The notes: generated by a model from the sequence alone, not told the origin. A stretch of DNA of 64,000 nucleotides from Candidatus Reidiella endopervernicosa (GCF_013343005.1 NZ_CP054491.1:3330501-3394500), one strand, 5' to 3'. Shown: positions 9,944 through 20,462, counted from the first letter of the stretch. Program-made: numbers and translations.

Positions 9944-11503
9944 ATGAGCAAGATTCAACGCGCCCTGATTAGCGTCTCCGACAAGAGCGGAATCGTCGAC
10001 TTCGCCAAAGAGCTGAGCGGCCTCGGCGTGGAGATCCTCTCCACCGGTGGCACCGCCAAACTGCTGGCAGACAGCGGCATCGCCGTTATCGAGGTCTCTG
10101 ACTACACCGGTTTCCCCGAGATGATGGATGGACGCGTCAAGACCCTGCACCCGAAGATCCACGGTGGCATCCTCGGCCGTCGCGGCACCGATGATGCAGT
10201 GATGGGTGAGCACAACATTGGCGGTATCGACATGGTGGTGGTCAACCTCTACCCCTTCGAACAGACCGTCGCCAAACCCGACTGTACGCTTGAGGATGCG
10301 ATTGAGAACATCGACATCGGCGGCCCAACCATGATTCGTGCAGCGGCGAAGAACCATAAGGATGTCACCATCATCGTCGATGCTGACGATTATGATCGTG
10401 TCCTAAACGAGATGAAGAACAACAGCGGAGAGACCAGCTACAACACCCGCTTCGACCTGGCCGTGAAGACCTACGAGCACACCGCGCGCTACGACGGCAT
10501 GATCGCCAACCACCTCGGAAAGCTGGTTTCAGGCGAAGAAAAAACCGATTTCCCACGCACCTTCAACCTGCAGGTGAAACAGGTACAGACGATGCGTTAC
10601 GGCGAGAACCCGCACCAGAAGGCCGCGTTCTTCGTCGAGCCGAATGCACCGGAGGGCTCAATCGCCACTGCTCGCCAGCTACAGGGTAAGGAGCTCTCTT
10701 ACAACAATATCGGTGATACCGATGCGGCACTTGAGTGCGTAAAACAGTTCAATGAGGGCCCCGCATGCGTCATCGTCAAGCACGCCAACCCTTGTGGCGT
10801 CGCCATCGGCGATGACCTGCTCACCGCCTACGACCGCGCCTATAGCACCGACCCCGAGTCTGCCTTTGGCGGAATCATCGCCTTCAACGGCGAGCTTGAT
10901 GACCATACCGCCAAGACCATCATCGACCGTCAGTTTGTCGAGGTAATCATCGCCCCCTCTGTTTCAACCGAGGCTCTGGAAGTACTGGCCGAAAAGAAAA
11001 ATGTGCGTGTGTTGGAGTGTGGTAGCTGGGACGACTCACTCGAAACCCTCGACTTCAAACGTGTCAACGGCGGCCTGCTGGTACAGTCAAACGACCTTCT
11101 GCTGACCAATGAGATCAAAGTCGTCTCTAAACGTCAGCCCACCGAGCAGGAGATGGCCGACCTAATGTTCAGCTGGCGCGTCGCCAAGTTCGTCAAATCC
11201 AACGCCATCGTCTACGGCAATGAGAATATGACCATTGGAGTGGGCGCCGGCCAGATGAGCCGCATCAACTCGGCACGTATCGCCGGCATCAAGGCGGAGC
11301 ATGCGGGACTAAGCGTTCCCGGTTCAGTCATGGCCTCCGATGCCTTCTTCCCCTTCCGTGACGGCATCGATAGCGCCGCCGAGGCAGGCATAGCAGCCGT
11401 AATCCAGCCCGGCGGCTCAATGCGCGACGAAGAGGTCATCGCCGCCGCCGATGAGCACGGCATGGCGATGGTCTTCACCGGCATGCGCCACTTCCGACAC
11501 TAA
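9944..11503 (+). CDS. purH: Bifunctional AICAR formyltransferase / IMP cyclohydrolase
   Basis: PurH does the last two steps of IMP synthesis. The 519-residue protein has the N-terminal cyclohydrolase domain ([42 protein letters not shown]) and the C-terminal transformylase domain ([19 protein letters not shown] with the catalytic Lys/His, [10 protein letters not shown]). The frame is open 13 codons upstream, but AGAAGGA lies in front of ATG 9944, which gives the family-typical [13 protein letters not shown] start. purD lies 2.8 kb on, separated by an unrelated gene. Confidence 0.97.
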   Translation: MSKIQRALISVSDKSGIVDFAKELSGLGVEILSTGGTAKLLADSGIAVIEVSDYTGFPEMMDGRVKTLHPKIHGGILGRRGTDDAVMGEHNIGGIDMVVVNLYPFEQTVAKPDCTLEDAIENIDIGGPTMIRAAAKNHKDVTIIVDADDYDRVLNEMKNNSGETSYNTRFDLAVKTYEHTARYDGMIANHLGKLVSGEEKTDFPRTFNLQVKQVQTMRYGENPHQKAAFFVEPNAPEGSIATARQLQGKELSYNNIGDTDAALECVKQFNEGPACVIVKHANPCGVAIGDDLLTAYDRAYSTDPESAFGGIIAFNGELDDHTAKTIIDRQFVEVIIAPSVSTEALEVLAEKKNVRVLECGSWDDSLETLDFKRVNGGLLVQSNDLLLTNEIKVVSKRQPTEQEMADLMFSWRVAKFVKSNAIVYGNENMTIGVGAGQMSRINSARIAGIKAEHAGLSVPGSVMASDAFFPFRDGIDSAAEAGIAAVIQPGGSMRDEEVIAAADEHGMAMVFTGMRHFRH

Positions 11504-11517
11504 TCCGAACAGAGCTA

Positions 11518-13437
11518 ATGGAATCGACGGCCAGCGCACACGAGCGCGCCACTGCACTACTGAGTGCAGGGCTGCTCGATGATGCGGAATCGCTCTGGTT
11601 AAAGATTCTGCATGAGTATCCCAATGCTACCGATGCTCAGCATGGTCTCGGCACCATAGCACTTCAGCGTGGCGATCTGGAGCGCGCGATAGAACTACTT
11701 GAAAGCGCCACCTCAGCTCCACAGGAGAACGCCCAACACCTTAAAGACCTTGGCAACGCTTATGCATCTGCAGGAAAAGGAGAGGCGGCTGAAAACGCGT
11801 TCAGAACTGCCATCAACGTCGACCCAGACTTTTTCGCCGCGCATGCCAATCTTGGTAATTCACTTCTTGCTCGAGGTGAACCTGAACAGGCGATAACCTG
11901 CTATCAGACTGCCATCAGCCTACGTCCAGAAATCCCGCAGCTCCACGACAATCTTGGCACCGCACTACGCTCCAAAGGTGACCTGAGAGCCGCTGCGGAG
12001 GCGTATCAGAAAGCACTCGATATTGCGCCCACTCTGCTCACTGCCCGAATCAACCTGGGTAACGTACTGATCGATCAAAAGCAATATCAGCGCGCTATCA
12101 CACTATTTAGTGATATCTCCGAACAGCACCCAAACATCCCGGACGCCTTCGTTGGCCTTGGCATCGCACAGATGTGGCTCGACCAGTTTGAAGCTGCACT
12201 TACCGCCTTCAACCATGCAGTTAAACTCAACCCCAGACTAATCGACATCCATTTCAAACTGGGACAGATCTACAACGCTCTACATCGACTTCCCGAGGCC
12301 AAAAAGGCACTCATACGCGCCATAGAACTCAACGCCTCACATCTTGGCGCACAACGCCTGATGGCCACCCTGCTGCGACGAGAGGGCAATATCGAACAGG
12401 CTTTATCGCTACTCAATCAAATTGATATCAGAAACAATCTGGGTGAAGAAGCCGGCTCAATACACTTTGAGCTTGGCATGCTTTACGACCGAGCTCAGGA
12501 GAGCGCAAAGGCATTCCACCACTTCTCTGCTGGCAATAACATTCGTAGCGCAGAAATTAACGATGGTAGCGTACAAAAAGAGCGCTATCTGAATCAGCTT
12601 AAACAGCTACACCAGCAGTTCTCACCGGAGTGGTTCGGACAGTGGCATCAGACATCGATTACCGACCAACTGCCCTGTCCGGTTTTCATCGTCGGCTTTC
12701 CACGCTCAGGCACCACTCTTCTGGACCAGATCCTCAACAGCCATCCTAATCTCAGAGTAATGGAGGAGCAACCGGTCATCGCATCACTGATGGGGTTGGT
12801 CAATGAGCAGGGAGGAGGATATCCAGGGGGATTGGCTTCAATCAGCGATGAGTTGCTGGAGACGCTGCGTCGTGACTATTTCAACCTCGCCTCAGAGAGG
12901 GTCAAACTCAAGCCTGGAGAGCAACTGGTCGACAAATTACCACTCAACACGATCCGTATCGGCGCAATTCATCGGCTCTTTCCAGACGCCAAGATCATCC
13001 TCTCTCTTCGTCACCCTTACGACGTATGCCTTAGCAACTTCATGCAGGACTATCATCTCAATGATGCGATGGCCAACTTCCAGACCATTGAAGATTGCGC
13101 CAAACTCTACTCCACCGTCATGTCACTGTGGCAGCAGTATGAAACAACTCTTCCGCTCAATGTTCACAAGCTACCCTATGAATCACTCGTGGATAACCTG
13201 GAAACAAGTAGCCGCGAAGTGATCGACTTCCTCGGTCTGGAGTGGGACCCAACTCTACTCGACTACGCCAGTCACGCCAGAGATCGCGGCTTTATCAAAA
13301 CCCCCAGTTACCTGCAGGTCAGCGAACCGATCTATCAGCGCGCCAAATATCGTTGGCGACGCTACATCAATGAGCTTGAACCCGTGATTGAACAACTAGC
13401 CCCCTACGCCTCTCATTTTGGCTACCCAACCGAATGA
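11518..13437 (+). CDS. TPR-repeat sulfotransferase
   Basis: A 639-residue protein with two parts. Residues about 1-300 are tandem tetratricopeptide repeats (for example LGNAYASAGKGEAAENAFRTA, LGNSLLARGEPEQAITCYQTA), a protein-binding scaffold. The C-terminal part is a PAPS-dependent sulfotransferase domain: the 5'-phosphosulfate loop VGFPRSGTTLLDQIL (about 394-408) and the 3'-phosphate motif LSLRHPYDVCLSNF (about 498-511). The acceptor is unknown; such fusions are often credited with sulfating proteins or glycans. It starts 14 bp after purH but has no known purine role. Codon use resembles its neighbours. Confidence 0.88.
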   Translation: MESTASAHERATALLSAGLLDDAESLWLKILHEYPNATDAQHGLGTIALQRGDLERAIELLESATSAPQENAQHLKDLGNAYASAGKGEAAENAFRTAINVDPDFFAAHANLGNSLLARGEPEQAITCYQTAISLRPEIPQLHDNLGTALRSKGDLRAAAEAYQKALDIAPTLLTARINLGNVLIDQKQYQRAITLFSDISEQHPNIPDAFVGLGIAQMWLDQFEAALTAFNHAVKLNPRLIDIHFKLGQIYNALHRLPEAKKALIRAIELNASHLGAQRLMATLLRREGNIEQALSLLNQIDIRNNLGEEAGSIHFELGMLYDRAQESAKAFHHFSAGNNIRSAEINDGSVQKERYLNQLKQLHQQFSPEWFGQWHQTSITDQLPCPVFIVGFPRSGTTLLDQILNSHPNLRVMEEQPVIASLMGLVNEQGGGYPGGLASISDELLETLRRDYFNLASERVKLKPGEQLVDKLPLNTIRIGAIHRLFPDAKIILSLRHPYDVCLSNFMQDYHLNDAMANFQTIEDCAKLYSTVMSLWQQYETTLPLNVHKLPYESLVDNLETSSREVIDFLGLEWDPTLLDYASHARDRGFIKTPSYLQVSEPIYQRAKYRWRRYINELEPVIEQLAPYASHFGYPTE

Positions 13438-13952
13438 TAAAAATTTATCGGGACCATTAACTCGCCAACATCATCGAATTAGCCTTAGCCGTATACATAC
13501 AAAGATGTGCATTCAAATCAACTTCGACAAGCTTGGAGCCGACAATCGGACATAACCGATTCTCTCCGCCCTTGAGCGCATCTACTCCATTCAAAATATG
13601 GTGAAGCTGTTCGGAATACCCTCGACCGCAAACGCATTGCACGTGGCGATCAACCACTAAATACCGATCCCGTGCTGGAGCAATCCAGCTCTGTTCAGCT
13701 CAAGCCACTCCATTAGTTAGAAGCGCGCCCAGGCATCACCGTCACATCAGCATCCCACAAAGGCAGAGCACTACAATATATTCACTCCACCTCTCATCGA
13801 CAGCGCAGACACCAGTCATGCTATTGAGCCCTATTCCAACACTGCGCTCAAATAACCACCACCATGTAGCCCCCTTCAAGATTCATCTACACCAGCAGAG
13901 GCACTATTGATTTGTGTATCTCAGCCGCTGATTACTCAAGAAAAAAAAAGGC
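13438..13952. other. Gene-free stretch after the sulfotransferase
   Basis: About 515 bp with no convincing protein gene. An in-frame stretch of 66 codons on the minus strand (13457-13657) lacks a recognisable motif and a good ribosome site. The composition is more AT-rich than the flanks. The right end is the poly-A/T tract of the terminator described next. Confidence 0.5.
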
Positions 13953-13981
13953 AAAAAAAAGGGGCCCCGGAGGAGGCCCCT
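13953..13981 (-). terminator. Rho-independent terminator (minus strand)
   Basis: Read on the minus strand, GGGGCC (13980-13975) pairs with GGCCCC (13966-13961) and is followed directly by eight T residues, then a second T-rich run. It faces away from purD and cannot serve the plus-strand sulfotransferase gene as a T-tailed terminator, so it implies a minus-strand transcript from the gap. Confidence 0.85.
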
Positions 13982-14077
13982 ATAACTCACCACAATGCTA
14001 AATTTCACTAGTCACTCTCTAGACCGGGATCCTGCGAGCAAGGCCCTTACACCTCACTCCAGATCACCCAGTGACTA
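13953..14077 (-). ncRNA. Candidate sigma54-driven structured small RNA
   Basis: A predicted ~125-nt RNA on the minus strand. The start at ~14077 is set by a sigma54 promoter. The 5' eight bases (14077-14070, TAGTCACT) pair perfectly with AGTGACTA at 14016-14009, giving a closed structured 5' domain. The 3' end is a strong hairpin plus T8. No start codon with a ribosome site and no known RNA family was recognised. The agreement between the promoter-derived start and the stem that begins exactly there is the best support. Confidence 0.55.
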
Positions 14078-14086
14078 ATCCCTATA

Positions 14087-14104
14087 TAGCAATCAGCGCG
14101 CCAA
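14087..14104 (-). promoter_or_regulatory. Candidate sigma54 (-24/-12) promoter
   Basis: The minus strand reads TTGGCGCGCTGATTGCTA. The invariant GG (14102-14101) and GC (14090-14089) are exactly 10 bp apart, and the whole fits TGGCAC-N5-TTGCW with one change (A to G). The predicted start is ~14077. A perfect long palindrome sits at about -88, where a sigma54 activator would bind. Confidence 0.6.
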
Positions 14105-14154
14105 TCTGTATCTTATTGATTTAATAGGGTATTGACATGTTGCGCCATGCAGCG

Positions 14155-14176
14155 ATGTCATGTCATGACATGACAT
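14155..14176. promoter_or_regulatory. 22-bp perfect palindrome, candidate activator site
   Basis: ATGTCATGTCA followed by its exact reverse complement TGACATGACAT. Each arm holds two TGTCA units, so the site could bind a dimer or a pair of dimers. The centre is ~88 bp upstream of the predicted sigma54 start on the minus strand and ~137 bp upstream of purD on the plus strand, so it could serve either; the sigma54 pairing is favoured. Confidence 0.6.
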
Positions 14177-14302
14177 TTCACGCTACTTGTCATGAGTTTG
14201 TCCGACTGCCAAGCGACAGCCGTGTCACACCAAGACAGCGCCGAACGTAAGCAGTAAGATACGGCCCCTAATCTATTTCTGAAGCTGAAGGTGGGAGTCG
14301 AG

Positions 14303-15592
14303 ATGAAGGTTCTGGTTATCGGTAGCGGCGGTCGCGAGCATGCACTAGCCTGGAAGGCAGCGCAGTCATCTGAGGTTGAGAAGGTATTTGTCGCCCCAGG
14401 CAACGCCGGCACCACGCGAGAAGCGAAGCTGGAGAATGTCGATATCGGCGTCGAGGATATCGAGGCACTGATCGCTTTTGCCAAAGAGCAGGTGATCGAC
14501 CTTACCATCGTCGGTCCTGAAGCACCGCTGGTCATCGGCGTGGTTGACGCCTTTGAAGCTGAGGGACTTCGCTGCTTCGGGCCCAGCAAGGGCGCAGCAC
14601 AGCTCGAAGGCTCCAAGGTCTTCACCAAGGACTTCCTCGCCCGCCACCAGATCCCAACTGCCGACTATCAAAACTTCACTGAGGTTGAACCCGCCCTCGC
14701 CTACCTCGATCAGGTGGGTGCACCGATTGTGATCAAGGCCGACGGCCTCGCCGCTGGCAAGGGCGTCATCGTCGCCATGACCCTCGAGAAGGCCGTGGCA
14801 GCGGTAAAGGATATGCTTGCTGGCAACGCCTTCGGCGAAGCGGGCCACCGCGTCGTCATCGAGGAGTATCTGGAGGGTGAGGAGGCGAGCTTCATCGTCA
14901 TGGTCGATGGTAAAAACATTTTGCCGATGGCGACCAGCCAGGACCACAAGCGTGTGGGCGAGGGCGATAGCGGTCCCAACACCGGCGGCATGGGCGCCTA
15001 CTCCCCCGCTCCGGTGGTTACCGCTGAGATCCACAACCGCATCATGGCCGAGGTGATTGAGCCTACCGTCGAGGGCATGGCCGACGAAGGCAATCCCTAC
15101 ACTGGTTTCCTCTATGCGGGACTGATGATTTCCGCTGACGGCACTCCGAAGGTAATCGAGTACAACTGCCGCTTCGGTGACCCAGAGACTCAACCGATTA
15201 TGATGCGTCTGAAGTCGGATCTAGTCGCACTCTGCAATACCACCCTTGACCGCAAGCTCGACAGCGCCTCAACCGAGTGGGATGAGCGCGCCTCAATGGG
15301 TGTGGTACTCGCCGCAGGCGGCTATCCCGGCAGTTACGGCAAGGGAGATGAGATCAACGGCCTTGATGGTGCTGATTCAGAGAATGCCAAGATCTTCCAT
15401 GCTGGCACAGCAAACAAGGATGGTAGTGTCGTCACCGCCGGTGGACGCGTGCTCTGCGCCACGGCATTGGGCAATAGCGTCAGCGAAGCACAGGCCAACG
15501 CCTACGCACTGGCCGACAAGATCTCCTGGAATGGTATGTTCATGCGACGCGATATCGGTTATCGCGCCATAGAACGTGAAAAGGGAGCCTAA
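14303..15592 (+). CDS. purD: Phosphoribosylamine-glycine ligase
   Basis: PurD makes glycinamide ribonucleotide, the second step of purine synthesis, with an ATP-grasp fold. The 429-residue protein starts [21 protein letters not shown] and has [13 protein letters not shown], the ATP loop [14 protein letters not shown] (about 145-158) and the metal-binding [11 protein letters not shown] (about 289-299). ATG 14303 is chosen because GGGAG lies 5 bp upstream and it gives the family start; the frame opens four codons earlier. Its stop codon falls inside the loop of the terminator that follows. Confidence 0.97.
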   Translation: MKVLVIGSGGREHALAWKAAQSSEVEKVFVAPGNAGTTREAKLENVDIGVEDIEALIAFAKEQVIDLTIVGPEAPLVIGVVDAFEAEGLRCFGPSKGAAQLEGSKVFTKDFLARHQIPTADYQNFTEVEPALAYLDQVGAPIVIKADGLAAGKGVIVAMTLEKAVAAVKDMLAGNAFGEAGHRVVIEEYLEGEEASFIVMVDGKNILPMATSQDHKRVGEGDSGPNTGGMGAYSPAPVVTAEIHNRIMAEVIEPTVEGMADEGNPYTGFLYAGLMISADGTPKVIEYNCRFGDPETQPIMMRLKSDLVALCNTTLDRKLDSASTEWDERASMGVVLAAGGYPGSYGKGDEINGLDGADSENAKIFHAGTANKDGSVVTAGGRVLCATALGNSVSEAQANAYALADKISWNGMFMRRDIGYRAIEREKGA

Positions 15593-15603
15593 GCTCCCCT
15601 TTT
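15579..15603 (+). terminator. Terminator overlapping the purD stop
   Basis: AAAAGGGAGC and GCTCCCCTTTT form a hairpin with the purD TAA in the loop and a T-run after it. The A-run on the other side means it may also stop minus-strand transcripts. Confidence 0.8.
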
Positions 15604-15647
15604 CAATGCCGCGTCTTGCCGAGCGGCAAGGCGCCCATGCATCTCTT

Positions 15648-16232
15648 CTAACGCCCCACCACCTCGGCAAAAGTCTTGGCGATCTCGATCGTATCGATTG
15701 ATTCGCCCAGCTGCATACCGATCTGCTTGGCAGAGAAGATGCCGCGAATCACCTGATTGCCATCCGCATCTGTATCAACCACCAAGGCATGCTGACGACC
15801 CACCGTTTTCATGGTTGCCACCACATCGCCGACATGAGCGCGCTCAACATCAGCAATGCTCAACACCTCCAGCTTCTCCTGCGGCGTCATGATGTCACGA
15901 ATAAAGATGTCCTCACGCTTGCCACCCACCTCCTGTAGATATTTCAATGGACGGTCACCAGAGAGGTCGGTACTGGTAATGATGCCGAGAATATTATTCT
16001 GCTGATCGGCAACCATCAGTAGCCGCACGCCACTGGCGACCATGCGTTGATGAGCCGCATCGAGCCCAGCACAGGGTCCCATTGTCATACCGGCCACCTT
16101 AGTCAGGTCGGTCATAACATCGGTTGCGGGGCTGGTCAGCTTAACGCGATCTGGCAGACGCTGCGGCGGACGACGATAGGTCACTCCGCTCTCAAGATAG
16201 GCGTATGACATAGGGTTATAGTTTTCTGACAT
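15648..16232 (-). CDS. CBS-domain protein
   Basis: A 194-residue soluble protein made essentially of a pair of CBS domains (a Bateman module), which bind adenosyl ligands to sense energy state. The first CBS spans about residues 38-105 (LLMVADQQNNILGIITSTDL) and the second about 112-185 (HALVVDTDADGNQVIRGIFSAKQIG). There is no attached catalytic domain, so the partner is unknown. It is divergent from glgP across a 243-bp gap, so a role in sensing adenylates near glycogen breakdown is possible but only inferred. Confidence 0.85.
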   Translation of the reverse strand: MSENYNPMSYAYLESGVTYRRPPQRLPDRVKLTSPATDVMTDLTKVAGMTMGPCAGLDAAHQRMVASGVRLLMVADQQNNILGIITSTDLSGDRPLKYLQEVGGKREDIFIRDIMTPQEKLEVLSIADVERAHVGDVVATMKTVGRQHALVVDTDADGNQVIRGIFSAKQIGMQLGESIDTIEIAKTFAEVVGR

Positions 16233-16475
16233 CAGGGTACCTCCAATTCTGCTTCACCACTCTACGTAGCCCTAGTAATAATCATTCCACCCACCGATGT
16301 AAACCATTCTGGTATCAATATATTTTTAAACCACATTGTTTTTATGAATAAACCTTTTTTCTAATAGAGCTTTATTTGATATCTGTAACACGCACATCCG
16401 CAACCACGTGCTAAGTTTAAGGCTTATCTACCCTGTTCCCAGGGCTAACCAGCGGATTAGAAAGGTCACTGAGCA

Positions 16476-18962
16476 ATGGATGAGAAATCAGAGCGCGGCG
16501 AGATCAACTTCGATCATCTCGACATCGACACCGAATCGATCAAACGCTCGCTGGCCAACCGACTCACCTACACCGTCGGCAAGGATCAGTTCACCGCCAC
16601 CGAGCGTGACTGGTTCCACACCACCGCCTATACGGTACGAGATCGTCTTATCGAACGCTGGATGGAGACGATGCGTAGCTACTACGAGAAGGATGCCAAG
16701 CGCATCTACTACCTCTCTCTCGAGTTTCTGATCGGCCGCACCCTGACAAACAGCCTGCTCAATCTCGACTTTCACGAGCCGTGTCGTGAGGCGTTACAGG
16801 AGATGGGGTATGAGCTGGAACGCATTCGTGAAATTGAGGATGACGCCGCACTCGGCAATGGCGGTCTCGGCCGTCTCGCCGCCTGTTTCCTCGACTCGAT
16901 GGCCACCCTCTGCCTGCCCGGCTACGGCTATGGCATCCGCTACGAATACGGCATGTTCAAACAGCAGATCCGCAACGGCTGGCAGGTCGAACATCCGGAG
17001 AACTGGCTGCGCTATGGCAATCCCTGGGAGTATGCCCGTCCTGAGGTGTTATTTAACGTCAAGTTCAAGGGGCGCGTGGTGCAGTACAAGGACGAAGAGG
17101 GTCGAAATCATCACCACTGGATCGACACCGAGGAGGTGATGGCGATGGCCTACGACACCCCGATCCCCGGCTACAAAAATGACAGCGTCAACAACATGCG
17201 CCTCTGGTCGGCAAAAGGTAGTCGCGATTTCGATCTCAACTACTTCAATCAGGGCGACTACATCATGGCGGTAGAGGAGAAGAATATCTCGGAGAACCTC
17301 TCCCGCGTGCTCTACCCCAACGACACCACAGTGATGGGGCGTGAACTGCGCCTGCAGCAAGAGTACTTCTTTGTCAGCGCCTCACTGCAGGACATTCTGT
17401 TCCGCTTCCAGAAACATCATGACAACATCACCGAGCTGCCCGACAAGGTTGCCGTCCAGCTCAACGACACCCACCCGGCGATTGCCGTTCCCGAGATGAT
17501 GCACCTGCTGGTCGACCACCATCAACTGGAGTGGAAGGAGGCGTGGTCGATCACCACCCGCACCTTCTCCTACACCAACCACACCCTGCTGCCTGAGGCG
17601 CTTGAGACCTGGCCGGTAGCACTGTTCGGCCGCATGTTACCGCGTCATCTACAGATCATTCAGGAGATTAACCGCCGTTTTCTCAACGATGTGATGCACA
17701 CTCATCCCGGCGATGCTGGCCTGTTGAGCCGCATGTCGATCTTTAGTGAGGATGGAGAGCAGCACATCCGCATGGCCCATCTGGCGATAGTCGGCAGCCA
17801 CCACGTCAACGGCGTGGCCGCACTGCACACCGAACTGATGAAGGAGACGATCTTCGCCGACTTCCACAGCTTCTACCCCGAGAAGATCATCAACATCACC
17901 AACGGCATTACTCCACGTCGCTGGCTCAACCAGGCCAATCCACAGTTATCTCAATTGATCACCGAAATGATCGGCACAAAGTGGACCACGCACCTTGATG
18001 AGCTGAAAAAACTTGAGCCCTTTGCGGAAGATGCTGAGTTCCGCAGACGCTTTCACGCCGTTAAACAGGCCAATAAAAAGCGACTGGTAGAACTGATCAA
18101 ACAGCATCTCGAAATCGAGGTGCGCACCGATTCACTATTCGACGTACAGATCAAACGCATCCACGAATACAAACGCCAACTACTCAACCTGCTACATGTG
18201 GTCACCCTCTACAACCGTATCCGTAGCGGCCAGGGTGACGAGATCGTCCCGCGCACCATTATCATGAGTGGCAAGGCGGCTCCCGGCTATGCCACAGCAA
18301 AACTAATCATCAAACTAGCAAACGATATTGCCGACATCATCAACCACGACCCGGCAGTCGGTGACCTGCTCAGGGTTGTTTTTGTACCCAACTACGACGT
18401 ATCGACCGCCCTCGACATCATCCCGGCGGCCGAGCTTTCAGAACAGATATCCACCGCTGGCATGGAGGCCTCAGGCACCGGCAACATGAAACTCGCGCTC
18501 AACGGCGCACTGACTATCGGCACCCTTGATGGCGCCAATGTCGAGATTCGTGATGAAGTGGGGGAGGAGAACATTTTCATCTTTGGCCACACCACCGACT
18601 CGGTGAAGCAGCTTCGCCAGCAGGGTTACAACCCGCAGCAACCGATCGAGGCCTCAAAGGAGTTACAGCAGGTGTTAGAGATGATCGATTCAGGTTTCTT
18701 CTCACCCGACGATCCGACGCGCTATAAACCACTGCTCGAGACACTAAGAAGAGAGGACCACTATCTGGTACTCGACGACTACGCCGACTACATCGCATGC
18801 CAGCAGCGCGTAGAGGCGCTCTATCGCGACTCCGAGGCGTGGGATCGTAGTGCGATTCTCAATGTTGCCAACATGGGCCACTTCTCGAGCGATCGCTCGA
18901 TTCGTGATTATGCAGAGAAGATCTGGGGAGTGAAGCCGGTCTGCAGGCAATCCTGCGACTGA
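16476..18962 (+). CDS. glgP: Glycogen/starch/alpha-glucan phosphorylase
   Basis: GlgP releases glucose 1-phosphate from glycogen using pyridoxal phosphate. The 828-residue length is normal. Recognisable blocks are RIYYLSLEFLIGRTL, ALGNGGLGRLAACFLDSMA, HTLLPEALETWPV, ITNGITPRRWL, RIHEYKRQLLN and the PLP-lysine region EASGTGNMKLALNGALT. It is a single gene, facing away from the CBS gene and converging on rho. No other glycogen gene is in the window. Confidence 0.97.
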   Translation: MDEKSERGEINFDHLDIDTESIKRSLANRLTYTVGKDQFTATERDWFHTTAYTVRDRLIERWMETMRSYYEKDAKRIYYLSLEFLIGRTLTNSLLNLDFHEPCREALQEMGYELERIREIEDDAALGNGGLGRLAACFLDSMATLCLPGYGYGIRYEYGMFKQQIRNGWQVEHPENWLRYGNPWEYARPEVLFNVKFKGRVVQYKDEEGRNHHHWIDTEEVMAMAYDTPIPGYKNDSVNNMRLWSAKGSRDFDLNYFNQGDYIMAVEEKNISENLSRVLYPNDTTVMGRELRLQQEYFFVSASLQDILFRFQKHHDNITELPDKVAVQLNDTHPAIAVPEMMHLLVDHHQLEWKEAWSITTRTFSYTNHTLLPEALETWPVALFGRMLPRHLQIIQEINRRFLNDVMHTHPGDAGLLSRMSIFSEDGEQHIRMAHLAIVGSHHVNGVAALHTELMKETIFADFHSFYPEKIINITNGITPRRWLNQANPQLSQLITEMIGTKWTTHLDELKKLEPFAEDAEFRRRFHAVKQANKKRLVELIKQHLEIEVRTDSLFDVQIKRIHEYKRQLLNLLHVVTLYNRIRSGQGDEIVPRTIIMSGKAAPGYATAKLIIKLANDIADIINHDPAVGDLLRVVFVPNYDVSTALDIIPAAELSEQISTAGMEASGTGNMKLALNGALTIGTLDGANVEIRDEVGEENIFIFGHTTDSVKQLRQQGYNPQQPIEASKELQQVLEMIDSGFFSPDDPTRYKPLLETLRREDHYLVLDDYADYIACQQRVEALYRDSEAWDRSAILNVANMGHFSSDRSIRDYAEKIWGVKPVCRQSCD

Positions 18963-18984
18963 CCGGTATTTGAGTTAAAGCGAT

Positions 18985-20241
18985 TTATCGCTTCATCGAG
19001 TCAAAGAACTCATTGTTCGACTTGGATGTCTTGAGACGATCAAGCAGGAACTCCATCGCCGCCAGCTCATCCATCTCGTGCACAACCTTGCGCAGGATCC
19101 AGATTTTCTGCAACTCATCGGCCTTGGTCAGCAGCTCCTCACGACGGGTGCCCGAACGGTTGATGTTGATTGCCGGGTAGACGCGCTTCTCAGCGATACG
19201 GCGGTCGAGATGGACCTCCATATTACCGGTGCCCTTGAACTCCTCGTAGATCACATCATCCATACGCGAACCGGTCTCAACCAGTGCGGTAGCGATAATG
19301 GTGAGCGAACCACCCTCCTCGACATTACGTGCCGCGCCGAAGAAACGCTTCGGACGATGCAACGCATTGGCATCGACACCACCGGTGAGCACCTTGCCCG
19401 ATGAGGGGATCACGGTGTTGTAGGCGCGTGCCAGACGGGTGATTGAGTCGAGCAGAATCACCACATCTTTCTTGTGCTCCACCAGACGCTTCGCCTTCTC
19501 GATCACCATCTCGGCAACCTGCACATGTCGGCTGGCTGGCTCATCGAAGGTTGAGGAGACCACCTCACCCTTAACCGAACGAGCCATCTCGGTAACCTCC
19601 TCCGGACGCTCATCGATCAGCAGTACGATCAGATAACACTCTGGATGGTTCTCAGCGATCGAGTGGGCGATGTCATGCAGCATCATCGTCTTACCCGCCT
19701 TAGGCGGCGAGACCACCAGACCACGTTGGCCCTTGCCAATTGGCGAGGCGAGATCGATAACACGCGGGGTAATATCTTCCGTACTACCGTTACCCAGCTC
19801 GAGCGTCAGACGTTCGTTGGGGTGCAGTGGCGTGAGATTCTCGAACAACACCTTGTTCTTCGCGTTCTCCGGCTTCTCGAAGTTAATCTTGTCGACCTTG
19901 AGCAGTGCGAAGTAGCGCTCACCCTCTTTAGGGGGGCGAATCTTGCCAGAGACGGTATCACCGGTACGCAGACCAAAACGACGAATCTGACTCGGTGAGA
20001 CGTAGATATCGTCGGGACCGGCCAGATAGGAACTATCGGCACCACGCAGGAAGCCGAAGCCATCCTGCAAAATCTCCAGCACACCATCTCCGTAGATATC
20101 CTCACCACTCTTGGCGTGCGCCTTGAGGATGGCGAAGATGACATCCTGTTTGCGTGAGCGCGCCATATTGTCGATCTTCATCGACTGCGCCAGCTCAAGG
20201 ACTTCGGATGCGGTTTTTTTCTTAAGGTCGGTTAGGTTCAT
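18985..20241 (-). CDS. rho: Transcription termination factor Rho
   Basis: Rho is the hexameric RNA helicase that ends untranslated transcripts. The 418-residue protein starts [18 protein letters not shown], has the RNA-binding domain with GFGFLRG, the Walker [12 protein letters not shown] (about 177-187) and the Walker B region [17 protein letters not shown]. It lies downstream of trxA on the same strand, the standard trxA-rho order, separated by a trxA terminator and a ~220-bp leader of the kind often used for Rho autoregulation. Confidence 0.98.
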   Translation of the reverse strand: MNLTDLKKKTASEVLELAQSMKIDNMARSRKQDVIFAILKAHAKSGEDIYGDGVLEILQDGFGFLRGADSSYLAGPDDIYVSPSQIRRFGLRTGDTVSGKIRPPKEGERYFALLKVDKINFEKPENAKNKVLFENLTPLHPNERLTLELGNGSTEDITPRVIDLASPIGKGQRGLVVSPPKAGKTMMLHDIAHSIAENHPECYLIVLLIDERPEEVTEMARSVKGEVVSSTFDEPASRHVQVAEMVIEKAKRLVEHKKDVVILLDSITRLARAYNTVIPSSGKVLTGGVDANALHRPKRFFGAARNVEEGGSLTIIATALVETGSRMDDVIYEEFKGTGNMEVHLDRRIAEKRVYPAININRSGTRREELLTKADELQKIWILRKVVHEMDELAAMEFLLDRLKTSKSNNEFFDSMKR

Positions 20242-20423
20242 AGCTTCATGCTTCGGTAGTGTGGAGATAAAGGAATTGGGAATTCGCTCAGGCCAGGACA
20301 GACCCGTACGGATGATCGGTTATGGGTATATAAATTAGTTTCGAATCGGGAATCGTTGTGTCGCGTCTTCAACTGGGAACGTTGTGCACGACTTGATGGT
20401 TGCTAACGCTAACACGGAAGCAA

Positions 20424-20457
20424 CGGGAGGTCCAGCCTACTGACCAGACCTCCCGAC
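20424..20457 (-). terminator. Hairpin terminator after trxA
   Basis: CGGGAGGTC (20424-20432) and GACCTCCCG (20447-20455) form a perfect 9-bp stem 8 bp past the trxA stop. The T-tract after it on the minus strand is weak (TTGCTTCC), so termination may be partial, letting some transcripts reach rho. Confidence 0.6.
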
Positions 20458-20462
20458 CACTG

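Noticed and set aside
13457-13657. 66-codon minus-strand frame after the sulfotransferase gene
   Set aside because: No ribosome site, no family resemblance and atypical composition; left as unannotated intergenic DNA.
14155-14176. The palindrome as a purine repressor (PurR) operator for purD
   Set aside because: It does not fit the PurR consensus (ACGCAAACGTTTGCGT) and lies ~137 bp before the purD start; the sigma54 activator reading fits spacing better.
14366-15193. 275-codon open frame on the minus strand across purD
   Set aside because: Antisense shadow of purD without recognisable motifs.
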